Under the pieces are notes generated by a model. The model searched no databases. It was not told the origin of the DNA and was given only the letters and a program-made list of their open reading frames with translations. The position numbers and the translations under genes are program-made. A stretch of 64,000 nucleotides of DNA, from NCBI GenBank assembly GCA_963838795.1, contig CAWISL010000011.1, forward strand, positions 62,001-126,000, given 5' to 3'. This DNA comes from JAIBJN01 sp963838795. GTDB taxonomy: Bacteria; Actinomycetota; Thermoleophilia; Gaiellales; Gaiellaceae. Shown one piece after another: positions 1 through 7,859 of this stretch (positions are counted from its first letter, which is position 1; each line of letters begins with the position of its first letter).

Positions 1-2
1 TC

Positions 3-860
3 GGCACCGCCGGGACGCCGCTCGCCAGCGCGCAGGTGGCCGGCTCGTGCCAGTACTTCACGCAGGCCGCGCATTCACCGTGCTCCTCCGTGGACAAGGT
101 CTGGGCCAACGCGATCGGGACGGCGCCGCAGAACCTGTCGAAGCCGGCGGTCGACCTCGCCTACTGGTACGACAACGCCAAGCCCGGGCCTAACCACAAC
201 TGCACCACAGGTAGCTTCCCCGGCGGGTTCGACACCAACTCCGTCCTCGACAACAGCGTGCCGGGCTCCGCCGAGGTCACGCCCAACAACTCCAGCTACA
301 CGTGCCAGGTGCACGACGCGCTCGGGAACCTCGTCGGCGAGCTTTCCTGGAACCACGTCACCGACGTGCTCAAGATCAAGGGCACGATCTACATCGACGG
401 CGACTTCCGCTTCGACGACGACGGCGCCATCGCCCACTACCAGGGCCGCGGCATCATCTACGCCACGGACGACCTCGAGTTCGACGAGCTCGTGTGCGCC
501 GGCGGCTCGGGGAGCTCCTCCTGCGTCACCACCGGCATGCAGAACTGGGATCCGACCCAGAACATGATGATCGTGCTCGCCGGCGGCGACGCCGAGTACG
601 ACCAGGGCAGCACCCAGGCGCAGGCGGTTCCCTCCGGGTTCCAGGGGCTCATCTACGCGAACGGGGACTGCACGGTCCACGAGAACTTCCACACGAGCGG
701 CCCCATCGTCTGCAACCGGATCATCCTCCCCTCCGCGTCGAACGGCTGGCCGACGTACTACGACTGGCCGCCGCTCGGCTCCCTCGTCGAGGGGCAGATG
801 TACTCCGATCCCGACACGGCCGGCGACTTCGTCGTCGTGGCCGGGCTGCAGTCCGGCTAG
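3..860 (+). CDS. Pilus-associated surface protein, C-terminal part (5' end outside window)
   Basis: The frame is open to the left edge, so this is the last ~285 residues of a longer protein. It is rich in Asn, Asp, Gly and Ser with scattered Cys, and carries the pattern LKIKGTIYIDGDFRF followed by GRGIIYATDDLEF. Alternating beta-strand/Gly patterns of this kind (TIYIDGD, IIYATDDLEF) are typical of the polymer-like C-terminal domain found in PilX-type pilus accessory proteins (DUF7305-like). That assignment is from pattern only. It ends 5 bp before the next ORF and sits just upstream of a prepilin peptidase and the type IV pilus cluster, which supports a role in pilus or surface assembly. The N-terminal prepilin-like helix, if there is one, is not visible here. 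Confidence 0.6.
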   Translation, partial: GTAGTPLASAQVAGSCQYFTQAAHSPCSSVDKVWANAIGTAPQNLSKPAVDLAYWYDNAKPGPNHNCTTGSFPGGFDTNSVLDNSVPGSAEVTPNNSSYTCQVHDALGNLVGELSWNHVTDVLKIKGTIYIDGDFRFDDDGAIAHYQGRGIIYATDDLEFDELVCAGGSGSSSCVTTGMQNWDPTQNMMIVLAGGDAEYDQGSTQAQAVPSGFQGLIYANGDCTVHENFHTSGPIVCNRIILPSASNGWPTYYDWPPLGSLVEGQMYSDPDTAGDFVVVAGLQSG

Positions 861-865
861 ACGCC

Positions 866-2272
866 ATGCGCACCCGGCGTGGCGTCGCGCTCCTCAGCCT
901 GGGACTGGTGCTCGTGGCGATGCTCGCGACACCGGCAGGGGGACATGTCGGCACCAGCGTGAACCACCTCTGGGCCAAGCACATGAAGCCTCTGGCCGTG
1001 AAGCTCTTCTACACGAAGAGCCAGTCGGACGCGCGCTACTACAAGAAGGCCGACTCGGACGCCCGCTACTACACGACCTCGGCGGCCGACGCGCTCTTCG
1101 CGCTCAAGGGCGAGACGGGCGAGAGCGGCCTCCGAGCCTACTGCTCGCGCGCCACCGCAAGCCCACGCTCCTTCCCGGCCGAGGCCTGCGGCGCGCCGCT
1201 GGTCGTCACGCTCGACTCGACCGGCGTCGTGGGCGACCACACGTCGGTGGCGATCGGCGTGGACGGGCTCCCCGTGCTTAGCTACCGGGACTCGACGACC
1301 GGCGACCTCAACGCCGACCTGAAGATCCTCCACTGCGGCAACGAGGCCTGCACGGCCGGGAACCAGGCCACCACGGTCGACAGCGCCGGAGGCGTCGGCA
1401 CGGATACGTCGCTGGCGATCGGCGCGGACGGCCTGCCGGTCGTGAGCTACAAGGACGCCACGAACTTCGACCTGAAGATCCTTCACTGCGGCACCATCGC
1501 GTGCACGTCGGGAAACCAGGCGACGTCCGTCGACACCGGCCCCGCGAACGTCGGCTCCGACACGTCGCTGGCAATCGGGGCCGACAGCCTGCCGGTCGTC
1601 AGCTACGCCGACGTCACGAACGGCGACCTCAAGGTCCTCCATTGCGGCAACGCTGCCTGCACCTCCGGGAACTCGATCAACGTGGCCGACCCCGGCCCCG
1701 TGGGGGCGGACACCGACAGCTCGATCGCCGTGGGCGACGACGACCTCCCGGTGATCAGCTACTTCGACCTCGACGATGGCAACCTCACGATCCTCCACTG
1801 CGCGAACGCCGCCTGCAGCTCCGGGAGCGCGACCACCGTCGACAGCGAAGGCTGGGTGGGCGACTTCAGCTCCCTGGCGATCGGGACCGACGGGCTCCCG
1901 GTGGTCAGCTATCGCGACGGGACGAACGGCGACCTGAAGGTCCTCCACTGCGGCGATGCCTCCTGTGTCGCGGGCAACGTCACCACGCCCGTCGACACGT
2001 CGGCCGATCCGCTCGGCTACGACACGTCGATCGCCATCGGAGCAGACGGCTTCCCCGTCGTCAGCTACTACGACGGCTCGAGCAACGATCTCAAGGTCCT
2101 CCACTGTGGCAACGCCGCCTGCACCGCCGGGAACCAAGCCGTCGCTCTGGACACGCCGGGCAACGTCGGTCGCCACACATCCCTCTCGCTCGGTGCCGAC
2201 GGCCTGCCGGTCGTGAGCTACAACGACGCATCCAACGGCGACCTCAAGCTGGCCCGCCCACCCGTCTCGTAG
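866..2272 (+). CDS. Exported protein with seven ~48-residue beta-propeller-like repeats
   Basis: A 468-residue protein starting at ATG 866, five bases after the previous stop. Residues 1-26 form a signal peptide (RTRR, hydrophobic core, TPAGG). Residues ~45-75 contain tandem SDARYY units (KSQSDARYY, KADSDARYY) like those in phage tail-fibre and adhesin shafts. From residue ~111 to the end there are seven repeats with the core pattern TSLAIGADGLPVVSY...DLKILHCG..AC, each with a conserved Cys pair (HCG...AC). The last repeat is cut short and lacks the Cys pair. Seven repeats would fit a closed seven-bladed propeller, but this is inference. The likely role is extracellular binding or adhesion; the neighbours suggest a link to the pilus. 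No specific function can be assigned. Confidence 0.75.
   Translation: MRTRRGVALLSLGLVLVAMLATPAGGHVGTSVNHLWAKHMKPLAVKLFYTKSQSDARYYKKADSDARYYTTSAADALFALKGETGESGLRAYCSRATASPRSFPAEACGAPLVVTLDSTGVVGDHTSVAIGVDGLPVLSYRDSTTGDLNADLKILHCGNEACTAGNQATTVDSAGGVGTDTSLAIGADGLPVVSYKDATNFDLKILHCGTIACTSGNQATSVDTGPANVGSDTSLAIGADSLPVVSYADVTNGDLKVLHCGNAACTSGNSINVADPGPVGADTDSSIAVGDDDLPVISYFDLDDGNLTILHCANAACSSGSATTVDSEGWVGDFSSLAIGTDGLPVVSYRDGTNGDLKVLHCGDASCVAGNVTTPVDTSADPLGYDTSIAIGADGFPVVSYYDGSSNDLKVLHCGNAACTAGNQAVALDTPGNVGRHTSLSLGADGLPVVSYNDASNGDLKLARPPVS
1197..2263 (+). repeat. Seven tandem ~144-bp coding repeats
   Basis: In-frame repeats inside the exported protein. Each encodes (S/T)xAIGxDGLPVVSYxD, a short variable loop, DLK(I/V)LHCG and an AC pair before a Gly-rich linker. 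Spacing is about 48 codons. The copies have diverged at the DNA level, so this is an old protein repeat rather than a recent expansion. Confidence 0.85.
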
Positions 2273-2282
2273 AGCGTCAAGG

Positions 2283-2310
2283 TCAAGGCTGCGGCGCCCC
2301 GCGCCGATAC
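2283..2310 (+). promoter_or_regulatory. Sigma-28-like promoter of the prepilin peptidase gene
   Basis: TCAA at 2283-2286, a 16-bp spacer, then GCCGATAC at 2303-2310, ten bases before the ATG at 2321. This matches the FliA/WhiG pattern TAAA-N15/16-GCCGATAA except for one base in each element. The transcript would be leaderless or nearly so. The same arrangement precedes other pilus genes in the window. Confidence 0.6.
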
Positions 2311-2320
2311 GGGTGGTGAG

Positions 2321-3079
2321 ATGAACGTCGCCCTGGCCGTCGTCATGCTTCCGCCCGCGCTCGCCCTCGGGAGCTTCCTCAACGTCGTCGCCGCGCGGCT
2401 GCCGGAGGGCCGCTCGCTCGTTCGGCCGCCCTCCGCCTGCGGATCCTGCGGAGCCCAGATCGCGTGGCGCGACAACGTCCCCGTCGTCTCCTATCTGCTC
2501 CTCCGCGGGCGGTGCCGATCCTGCGGAGAGCGCATCGGGCTCCGCTACGTGGCCGTCGAGCTCCTGACGGCGCTCCTCGTCGCCGCCTGCTTCCTCGCGT
2601 TCGGGCTCACCGCCGAGGCGTTCCTCGCGGCCTTCTTCTGCGCGACGCTCGTCGTCCTCTCCGCCATCGACTTCGAGCGGCACATCCTCCCGGACAAGAT
2701 CGTGCTTCCCTCGGCCTGCATCGTCCTCGCGGCGCAGCTCGCCCTCCACCCGGGCCAGTGGCTCGAGTGGATCCTGGCCCCGCTCGGCGCCGCGCTCTTC
2801 CTCTTCGCCGCGCTGCTGGCCTATCCGAAGGGGATGGGGATGGGAGACGTCAAGCTCTGCCTCCTGCTCGGCGCCATGCTCGGCAAGCTCGTCTTGGTCG
2901 CACTCATGATCGGGATGCTCTCCGCGCTCGTGCCGGCCATCGTGCTGGTCGTCCGCCACGGCTCCGCCGCCCGCAAGATGGCGATCCCCTTCGGCCCGTT
3001 CCTCGCCTTCGGCGCCGTGATCGCGCTCTTCTTCGGAGACGCCCTCCTCGACGCGTACCTGAGCGGCAGCGGACTCTAG
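2321..3079 (+). CDS. pilD: Prepilin peptidase (A24 family, PilD-like)
   Basis: A 252-residue polytopic membrane aspartyl protease that cleaves the leader of type IV prepilins and N-methylates the new N-terminus. The N-terminal methyltransferase-type domain has the zinc-binding Cys tetrad C40-x2-C43 and C65-x2-C68. The two catalytic aspartates are D117 in AIDFERHILPD and D176 in GMGMGDVK, the family GxGD motif. Length and the roughly seven or eight hydrophobic segments fit the full-length bifunctional type. Its substrates in this window are the prepilins at 10137-10529 and 15373-16140, both with a Gly-Phe cleavage site. A sigma-28-like promoter lies immediately upstream. Confidence 0.93.
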   Translation: MNVALAVVMLPPALALGSFLNVVAARLPEGRSLVRPPSACGSCGAQIAWRDNVPVVSYLLLRGRCRSCGERIGLRYVAVELLTALLVAACFLAFGLTAEAFLAAFFCATLVVLSAIDFERHILPDKIVLPSACIVLAAQLALHPGQWLEWILAPLGAALFLFAALLAYPKGMGMGDVKLCLLLGAMLGKLVLVALMIGMLSALVPAIVLVVRHGSAARKMAIPFGPFLAFGAVIALFFGDALLDAYLSGSGL

Positions 3080-3084
3080 AAGGG

Positions 3085-3122
3085 CCAAGTCCTGCGAGCC
3101 CAAGGGGCGCACAGGGACTTGG
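3085..3122. repeat. Inverted repeat between convergent genes (terminator or REP-like)
   Basis: CCAAGTC-CTG at 3085-3094 pairs with CAG-g-GACTTGG at 3112-3122 (10 bp with one bulged base) around a 17-nt loop. It lies between the stop of the prepilin peptidase and the stop of the convergent CPBP protease, so it could terminate both. There is no T-tract. The shape is also that of a dispersed palindromic unit, but no second copy is in the window. Confidence 0.5.
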
Positions 3123-3147
3123 ACTGGTCTAGGAAGAGCGGTGCCTC

Positions 3148-3948
3148 TCAGACGACGAGCGCGAGGATGAGAAGCGCGAAGACGACGCTCTGGGCGCTGT
3201 GCACGGCGATCCCGATCCAGGCGCTCCGGAAGCGCTTCGACGGGTAGGCCAGGATGAACATGTCCATCAGCGCCCCAGGCATCGCCCAGGGCACGTGCAG
3301 GTGGTAGCCGGTGAAGAGCAGGCCGTTAGCGACCCAGTCGCCGCGTCCGAAGGCGCCGTTCATGCGCGGAAGAAGGTAGCCGCGGAACAGAAGCTCCTCG
3401 CCGAGCACCGTGGTGAAGAGGAGCAGCACGGCGATGAGGGCGAACCAGCCCCAGGCCCCGTCGAGGAACGCCTTGCCGGCATCCGACTCCACCAGCGTCG
3501 CGAACTCGCGGTTCTCGGGCGCGGCCACGGTCGGAATCACCTCGTGCACCGCCGCGAAAGCGACGATCAAGGGGATGAGGACCAGCCACACGCGGCCGCC
3601 GACGCGGCCGCTGCGCGGGCTCCGCGGGGAGCGGAGCCAGAGCGCCTCGCGAATCGTCGCCCAGCGGAGGCTCCGCTGCTCGCGGCCTACGAGGATCGCG
3701 ACGAGGCAGAACTGCCAGACGAGACCCACCGTGAGACTCACGATCAGCGCCTTCGCCATCGGCACGATGCTGTCGCCGGCGAACCGGTCCTCGAGCACGG
3801 GCGCGACGAGCCAGGCGAGCGCTGCCATGGGGAGCGCGGCGGCCGCCCAGACGGCGAGGATCCCGCGGATCCGCAGTTGCGGAATCTCGACGCTCGAGAC
3901 GGCGCCCTCAGCGCGGGCCGTGCTTGTGAGTGGAAGCGAGACGCTCAT
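3148..3948 (-). CDS. CPBP-family intramembrane metalloprotease
   Basis: About 266 residues with several hydrophobic segments. Near the C-terminal half it has EELLFRGYLLPRM (the EExxxR motif), then a membrane segment with GYHLHVPW, then AVHSAQS near the end. These are the Glu/His residues of the CAAX-protease and bacteriocin-processing (CPBP, Abi) family. The substrate is unknown. I chose ATG 3948 because AGGAGG lies six bases upstream; an earlier in-frame ATG at 3978 has no such site. It is transcribed away from a histidine kinase gene across a control region with nested inverted repeats, so the kinase pair may regulate it. Confidence 0.8.
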   Translation of the reverse strand: MSVSLPLTSTARAEGAVSSVEIPQLRIRGILAVWAAAALPMAALAWLVAPVLEDRFAGDSIVPMAKALIVSLTVGLVWQFCLVAILVGREQRSLRWATIREALWLRSPRSPRSGRVGGRVWLVLIPLIVAFAAVHEVIPTVAAPENREFATLVESDAGKAFLDGAWGWFALIAVLLLFTTVLGEELLFRGYLLPRMNGAFGRGDWVANGLLFTGYHLHVPWAMPGALMDMFILAYPSKRFRSAWIGIAVHSAQSVVFALLILALVV

Positions 3949-4008
3949 CTGCATCCTCCTGTAGTCGGTCGGTTCCATCGCTCGACCCTAGGAGGCGGTT
4001 GCGCGAGC

Positions 4009-4079
4009 CGCGTCGTCGCCAGGCCGGAATCGAGCTCCGACGACGCGACGATTCCGCCTCCTACTCGAGTAGGAGGCGG
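4009..4079. promoter_or_regulatory. Divergent control region with a 26-bp perfect palindrome
   Basis: Between the CPBP protease (-) and the histidine kinase (+). The segment 4054-4079 is a perfect 26-bp palindrome centred on CTCGAG; its right arm contains the AGGAGG that would serve the kinase gene. A second inverted repeat pairs CGCGTCGTCG (4009-4018) with CGACGACGCG (4038-4047). TAGGAGGCGG also occurs as a direct copy at 3989-3998. The palindrome could be an operator for the downstream NarL-type regulator or a hairpin hiding the ribosome site; the sequence does not decide between them. Confidence 0.6.
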
Positions 4080-4090
4080 CGAATGAGACC

Positions 4091-5278
4091 GTGCAGTACC
4101 TTCAACCCGTGAGCCAGGTAAGAAGCGTTGCCCGCGAATACTGGTTCGAGCTGCTGATCGCGTTCCTGGCGATCGCGGGCATGCTCGAGCTCGTGGTCGG
4201 ACGCGACTCGCCGGGCGCGCCGCCCACGACGCTGTGGATCGCCATACCTACGGTGGCCGTTCTCGTACTGCCGCTCTTCGCACGTCGGCGCTTTCCATTC
4301 GCCGCCCCGGCTGCCTATTGGCTCCTGGCCGCGGCTATCTCGTTCGGCGACGGACTGCTGCTCGCGTTCATCGGCAGCCTCGGCGTCGTCGGGTTGGCAA
4401 GCGCGTTCTTGCTCGGGAACCTACGGAATCCGCTGAAGGCAGGCGCGGGCCTGATCATCGTGCTCGTAGGAATCGTGATCGTCGTCTACAACATCCCCGG
4501 TCCACTGCCAGTGGGCGACTTCGTATTCATCCCCCTCCGGTTCGTGGTCGCCTGGGTCGCAGGCTGGGCCCTCCGTGAGCGTTCCGAGCAGGCCGAAGCA
4601 GCGGAAGAGCGCGCTGCCCAGGCCGAGCGTGAGCGCGAGGCGGCCGCACGGATCGCGGTGGCGGAGGAGCGCTCGCGGATCGCCCGGGAGCTCCACGACA
4701 TCGTCGCTCACGCCGTCAGCGTGATGGTGCTCCAGGTCGGTGCGGTCAGGCACAAGCTGCCCGACGCGCTCCCCGAGGACCGCGACGCGCTCAGGAGTGT
4801 CGAGCGGGCGGGGCGCACGGCGCTTGCCGAGATGCGCCGTCTCCTGGCCGCCATGCGCCGCGACGGGGACGAAGCCGAGCTCTTGCCCCAGCCCGGCCTC
4901 GACGGCCTCGACTCGTTGCTGGACGAGATCGGCCGCGCCGGACTGCCCGTCGAGCTGCATGTCGACGGCGAGCCGTTCCCGCTCCCACGTGGGGTCGACC
5001 TCTCTGCCTATCGCATCGTTCAAGAAGGCCTGACCAACGCTCTCAAGCACGCGCGCGCGAGCGATGCAGACGTGACCGTGCGCTACCGGCCGGACGAGCT
5101 GAAGATCGAGGTACGCGACAACGGCCAGGGGAGCGCGACAAGCGACGGCCTCGGGCACGGGCTCGTCGGTATCCGCGAACGGGTCAAGATCTACGGCGGT
5201 GAGATGAGCGCAGGAACGGCGACCGGAGGCGGCTTCGTCCTCAGCACGCGCCTCCCGCTCGACCAGGACGAACGATGA
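4091..5278 (+). CDS. NarL-type sensor histidine kinase (HisKA_3)
   Basis: A 395-residue membrane sensor kinase. Residues ~20-160 contain four or five hydrophobic segments and no extracellular sensor domain, as in DesK/LiaS-like intramembrane sensors. A charged helix follows (~163-195). The dimerization helix has RIARELHDIVAHAVS with phosphoacceptor H202. The ATPase domain shows EGLTNALKHA (N box), VRDNGQG and GHGLVGIRERV (G boxes). It overlaps the regulator gene by four bases (ATGA), so the pair is translationally coupled. The start is uncertain: GTG 4091 has AGGAGG about 14 bases upstream, inside the palindrome, and GTG 4109 is an alternative. Confidence 0.9.
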   Translation: MQYLQPVSQVRSVAREYWFELLIAFLAIAGMLELVVGRDSPGAPPTTLWIAIPTVAVLVLPLFARRRFPFAAPAAYWLLAAAISFGDGLLLAFIGSLGVVGLASAFLLGNLRNPLKAGAGLIIVLVGIVIVVYNIPGPLPVGDFVFIPLRFVVAWVAGWALRERSEQAEAAEERAAQAEREREAAARIAVAEERSRIARELHDIVAHAVSVMVLQVGAVRHKLPDALPEDRDALRSVERAGRTALAEMRRLLAAMRRDGDEAELLPQPGLDGLDSLLDEIGRAGLPVELHVDGEPFPLPRGVDLSAYRIVQEGLTNALKHARASDADVTVRYRPDELKIEVRDNGQGSATSDGLGHGLVGIRERVKIYGGEMSAGTATGGGFVLSTRLPLDQDER

Positions 5279-5949
5279 CGATCCGCGTGCTCGTGGCGGA
5301 CGATCAGTCGATGGTGCGCGCCGGCTTTCGCATGTTGCTCGCAGGCGAGCAGGACATCGAAGTCGTGGCCGAGGCGAGCAACGGGCGCGAGGCGGTGGAC
5401 AAGACCGCCCGGTTTCGTCCAGCCGTCGTCCTGATGGATATCCGCATGCCCGAGCTCGACGGGCTTCAGGCGACTCGACGCATCCTCGTGGCCGACGACA
5501 CCGCGCGGATCCTCATCCTGACGACGTTCGACCTCGACGAATACGTCTACGAGGCGTTGAGAGCCGGCGCGAGCGGCTTCGTCTTGAAAGACGACTCTCC
5601 CGAGCAGTTGATCGCCGCGATCCGCACGGTCGCCGCGGGCGAGGCTCTTCTCTCACCGACGATTACGAAACGCGTGATCCAGAAGTTCGCCCGCCTCCCA
5701 CGTCCCGCGCCGCCGAAGGAGCTCGACGAGCTCAGCGAGCGCGAGCGGGAAGTCTTTCGCCTGATCTCCCGCGGCCTCTCGAACGGGGAGATCGCGCAGG
5801 AGCTCTACATCAGCGAAACGACCGTCAAGACACATGTGACGCACATCCTCCAGAAGCTCGGCCTCCGCGACCGCGTCCAGGCAGTCGTGCTCGCCTACCA
5901 GACGGGGGTCTTCGAGACAGAGGTGCACGGCCGAGCGGGCGAGCCCTGA
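5275..5949 (+). CDS. NarL/LuxR-family response regulator
   Basis: A 224-residue two-domain regulator. The receiver domain (residues 1-120) has the acidic pair DD at 9-10 and phosphoacceptor D55 in VLMDIRMPELDG. The C-terminal LuxR-type helix-turn-helix begins LSEREREVFRLISRGLSNGE and has ETTVKTHVTHIL. It is the cognate partner of the kinase that overlaps its start. The palindrome at 4054-4079 is a plausible autoregulatory site, because LuxR-type domains bind inverted repeats as dimers; this is inference. Confidence 0.93.
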   Translation: MTIRVLVADDQSMVRAGFRMLLAGEQDIEVVAEASNGREAVDKTARFRPAVVLMDIRMPELDGLQATRRILVADDTARILILTTFDLDEYVYEALRAGASGFVLKDDSPEQLIAAIRTVAAGEALLSPTITKRVIQKFARLPRPAPPKELDELSEREREVFRLISRGLSNGEIAQELYISETTVKTHVTHILQKLGLRDRVQAVVLAYQTGVFETEVHGRAGEP

Positions 5950-5994
5950 GCGAAGAGTAGGTCCCATCCCTCTCTTGGGGATCAAGCTCGAGCG

Positions 5995-6002
5995 GCCGAT
6001 AA
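5995..6002 (+). promoter_or_regulatory. GCCGATAA box (sigma-28-like -10) before pilB
   Basis: An exact match to the FliA/WhiG -10 consensus GCCGATAA, ending nine bases before the ATG of pilB. No convincing TAAA-like element lies 15-16 bp upstream; a TCAA at 5982-5985 is only nine bases away. I therefore call the -10 with moderate confidence and leave the -35 open. Confidence 0.5.
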
Positions 6003-6011
6003 CCCTCTGAG

Positions 6012-7859
6012 ATGGAGTTCGACGAGCTTCAACCGCTACGACGGAGCGGCGCGGGCGAGGGCGAGGAAACGCCCCCGAACGTCGAGCCCGAGTACCCGCC
6101 CGGTGCGGGGATCTCGGGCAGCGCGATCACGCAGCTGGTCGCTGACCTGATCGAGACGACCGGCCTCGTCCCGCTCGACAGGCTGTCGATGGCGCGCTCG
6201 CGGGCAGGCACGGGCTCGCTCGCCCAGGCGATCATGGACGAGGGCCTGACGGCGAGCTCGGAGCTGCTGCTCCCCGGGCCCCGCACCGGCGCCCAGGGGG
6301 AGACCAACGAGGCGCGGGAGCTGGCCGAGCTCCACCACCTGCCGTACGTCGACCTCTCGACAGGCGTGCAGAAGCTCGCGGCCGAGTCGATCCCGGCGCA
6401 CGTGCTCAAGCGCGCCGAGGCGATTCCGTACCAGATCGCGGACGACCGGCTCCGCATCGCCATCGCCGACCCGACGAACGTCCAGGCGATCGACGAGCTG
6501 CGGCTCGCCACGCGCTACACGCTCGAGATCGGGGTTGCGCCCAGAGAGGAGATCGAGCTCGAGCTCAAGCGCCTGGAGCGCGCCTCGGAGGCCTGGGAGC
6601 GCGCCGCGCTCGTCGAGGAGGAGTTCGATCTCGGCGCCGAGGACGAGGCGGAAGGGGACGATCTCGAGGCCGACGACGGCGTCTCCGACGCGCCCCTCGT
6701 GCGCCTGGTCAACTCGATCATCCTCCAGGCGGCCGAGGACGGGGCGAGCGACATCCACTTCGACCCCCAGGACGACGCCCTGGTCGTCCGCTCCAGAGTC
6801 GACGGCGTCCTCCACGAGCTGCAGCGCATCCCCAGGCGGCTGGCGCCCGGCGTGACGACGCGACTGAAGGTGCTGGCCAAGCTCGACATCGCCGAGCGCC
6901 GCAAGCCGCAGGACGGCCGTATCTCCCTGAACGCCAAGGCCGCGGGCCGGCTCCTCGACATCCGCGTCGCCGTCCTACCGACGGTCGAGGGCGAGGGCGT
7001 CGTCATGCGGCTCCTCGACAAGTCGAAGCGCCCGCCGACACTCGCCGAGCTCGGTCTCTCCGACGAGATGCGGGACGTCTTCGAGGAGATCGTCGTCAAG
7101 CCGACGGGCGCGCTCCTCGTCACCGGGCCGACGGGCTCGGGAAAGTCGACGACGCTCTACGCGTCGCTCAACGAGATCAACCGCCCCGAGATCAACATCA
7201 TCACTGTCGAGGATCCGGTCGAGTACCGGCTCGCCGGGCTCAACCAGGTGCAGGTCAACCTCCGCGCGGGGATGACCTTCTCGGCCGCGCTGCGGTCGAT
7301 CCTTCGCTCCGACCCGGACGTCGTGATGGTCGGGGAGATTCGCGACGCCGAGACGGCCAAGATGGCGATCGAGGCCGCCCTCACCGGCCACTTCGTCCTC
7401 TCGACCCTGCACACGAACGACGCGCCCAGCGCGCTCACCCGGCTGAACGAGATGGGCGTCGAGCCGTTTCTGACCGGATCGGCCGTCACGGCCGTGCTGG
7501 CGCAGCGGCTCTCCCGGAAGCTCTGCACGCACTGCTGCGAGATGTACATGGCCACGCGGGAGGAGATGCTCGAGGCGCGCTTCAGCGCCGAGCAGGCCGC
7601 CTCCGCGGACGGTGTCGGGCTCTACCGCAAGCGCGGGTGCCCACGCTGCAACCAGACCGGCTACAAGGGTCGGATCGGCATCTACCAGCTGATGGTCATG
7701 AACGAGGAGGTAAGTCGGCTCGCCGCGCAGCACGCGAGCCGTGAGGAGCTCGAGCGGGCCGCTCTCGAGACGGGCATGAAGACCCTGTGGGACGACGGTC
7801 TCTCCAAGGTCATCTCCGGGCTGACCTCGCTCGAGGAGCTCGCCCGTGTGCTCGTTTAG
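6012..7859 (+). CDS. pilB: Type IV pilus extension ATPase PilB (GspE family)
   Basis: A 615-residue cytoplasmic hexameric ATPase powering pilin polymerization. The N-terminal ~180 residues match the MshEN/T2SSE-N region (LAELHHLPYVDL, IPAHVLKRAEAIPYQI, DDRLRIAIADPTN), a domain that binds c-di-GMP in some relatives. The ATPase core has Walker A GPTGSGKS at 372-379, the Asp box around ITVEDPVEY, and Walker B plus His box in VGEIRDAETAKMAIEAALTGH. A zinc-binding Cys tetrad (CTHC and CPRC) near the C-terminus separates PilB/GspE from PilT. It ends four bases inside the convergent von Willebrand A gene. Confidence 0.95.
   Translation: MEFDELQPLRRSGAGEGEETPPNVEPEYPPGAGISGSAITQLVADLIETTGLVPLDRLSMARSRAGTGSLAQAIMDEGLTASSELLLPGPRTGAQGETNEARELAELHHLPYVDLSTGVQKLAAESIPAHVLKRAEAIPYQIADDRLRIAIADPTNVQAIDELRLATRYTLEIGVAPREEIELELKRLERASEAWERAALVEEEFDLGAEDEAEGDDLEADDGVSDAPLVRLVNSIILQAAEDGASDIHFDPQDDALVVRSRVDGVLHELQRIPRRLAPGVTTRLKVLAKLDIAERRKPQDGRISLNAKAAGRLLDIRVAVLPTVEGEGVVMRLLDKSKRPPTLAELGLSDEMRDVFEEIVVKPTGALLVTGPTGSGKSTTLYASLNEINRPEINIITVEDPVEYRLAGLNQVQVNLRAGMTFSAALRSILRSDPDVVMVGEIRDAETAKMAIEAALTGHFVLSTLHTNDAPSALTRLNEMGVEPFLTGSAVTAVLAQRLSRKLCTHCCEMYMATREEMLEARFSAEQAASADGVGLYRKRGCPRCNQTGYKGRIGIYQLMVMNEEVSRLAAQHASREELERAALETGMKTLWDDGLSKVISGLTSLEELARVLV

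Noticed and set aside
1197..2263. Evenly spaced repeats considered as a CRISPR array or mobile repeat
   Set aside because: Period is ~144 bp in coding frame with protein-level conservation; a protein repeat.
857..3112. A 751-codon open frame on the minus strand across the exported-protein and prepilin-peptidase genes
   Set aside because: Composition (Arg/Val/Gly/Asp/Ala) is that of an antisense frame in GC-rich DNA. The plus-strand genes have signal peptides, repeats and catalytic motifs.
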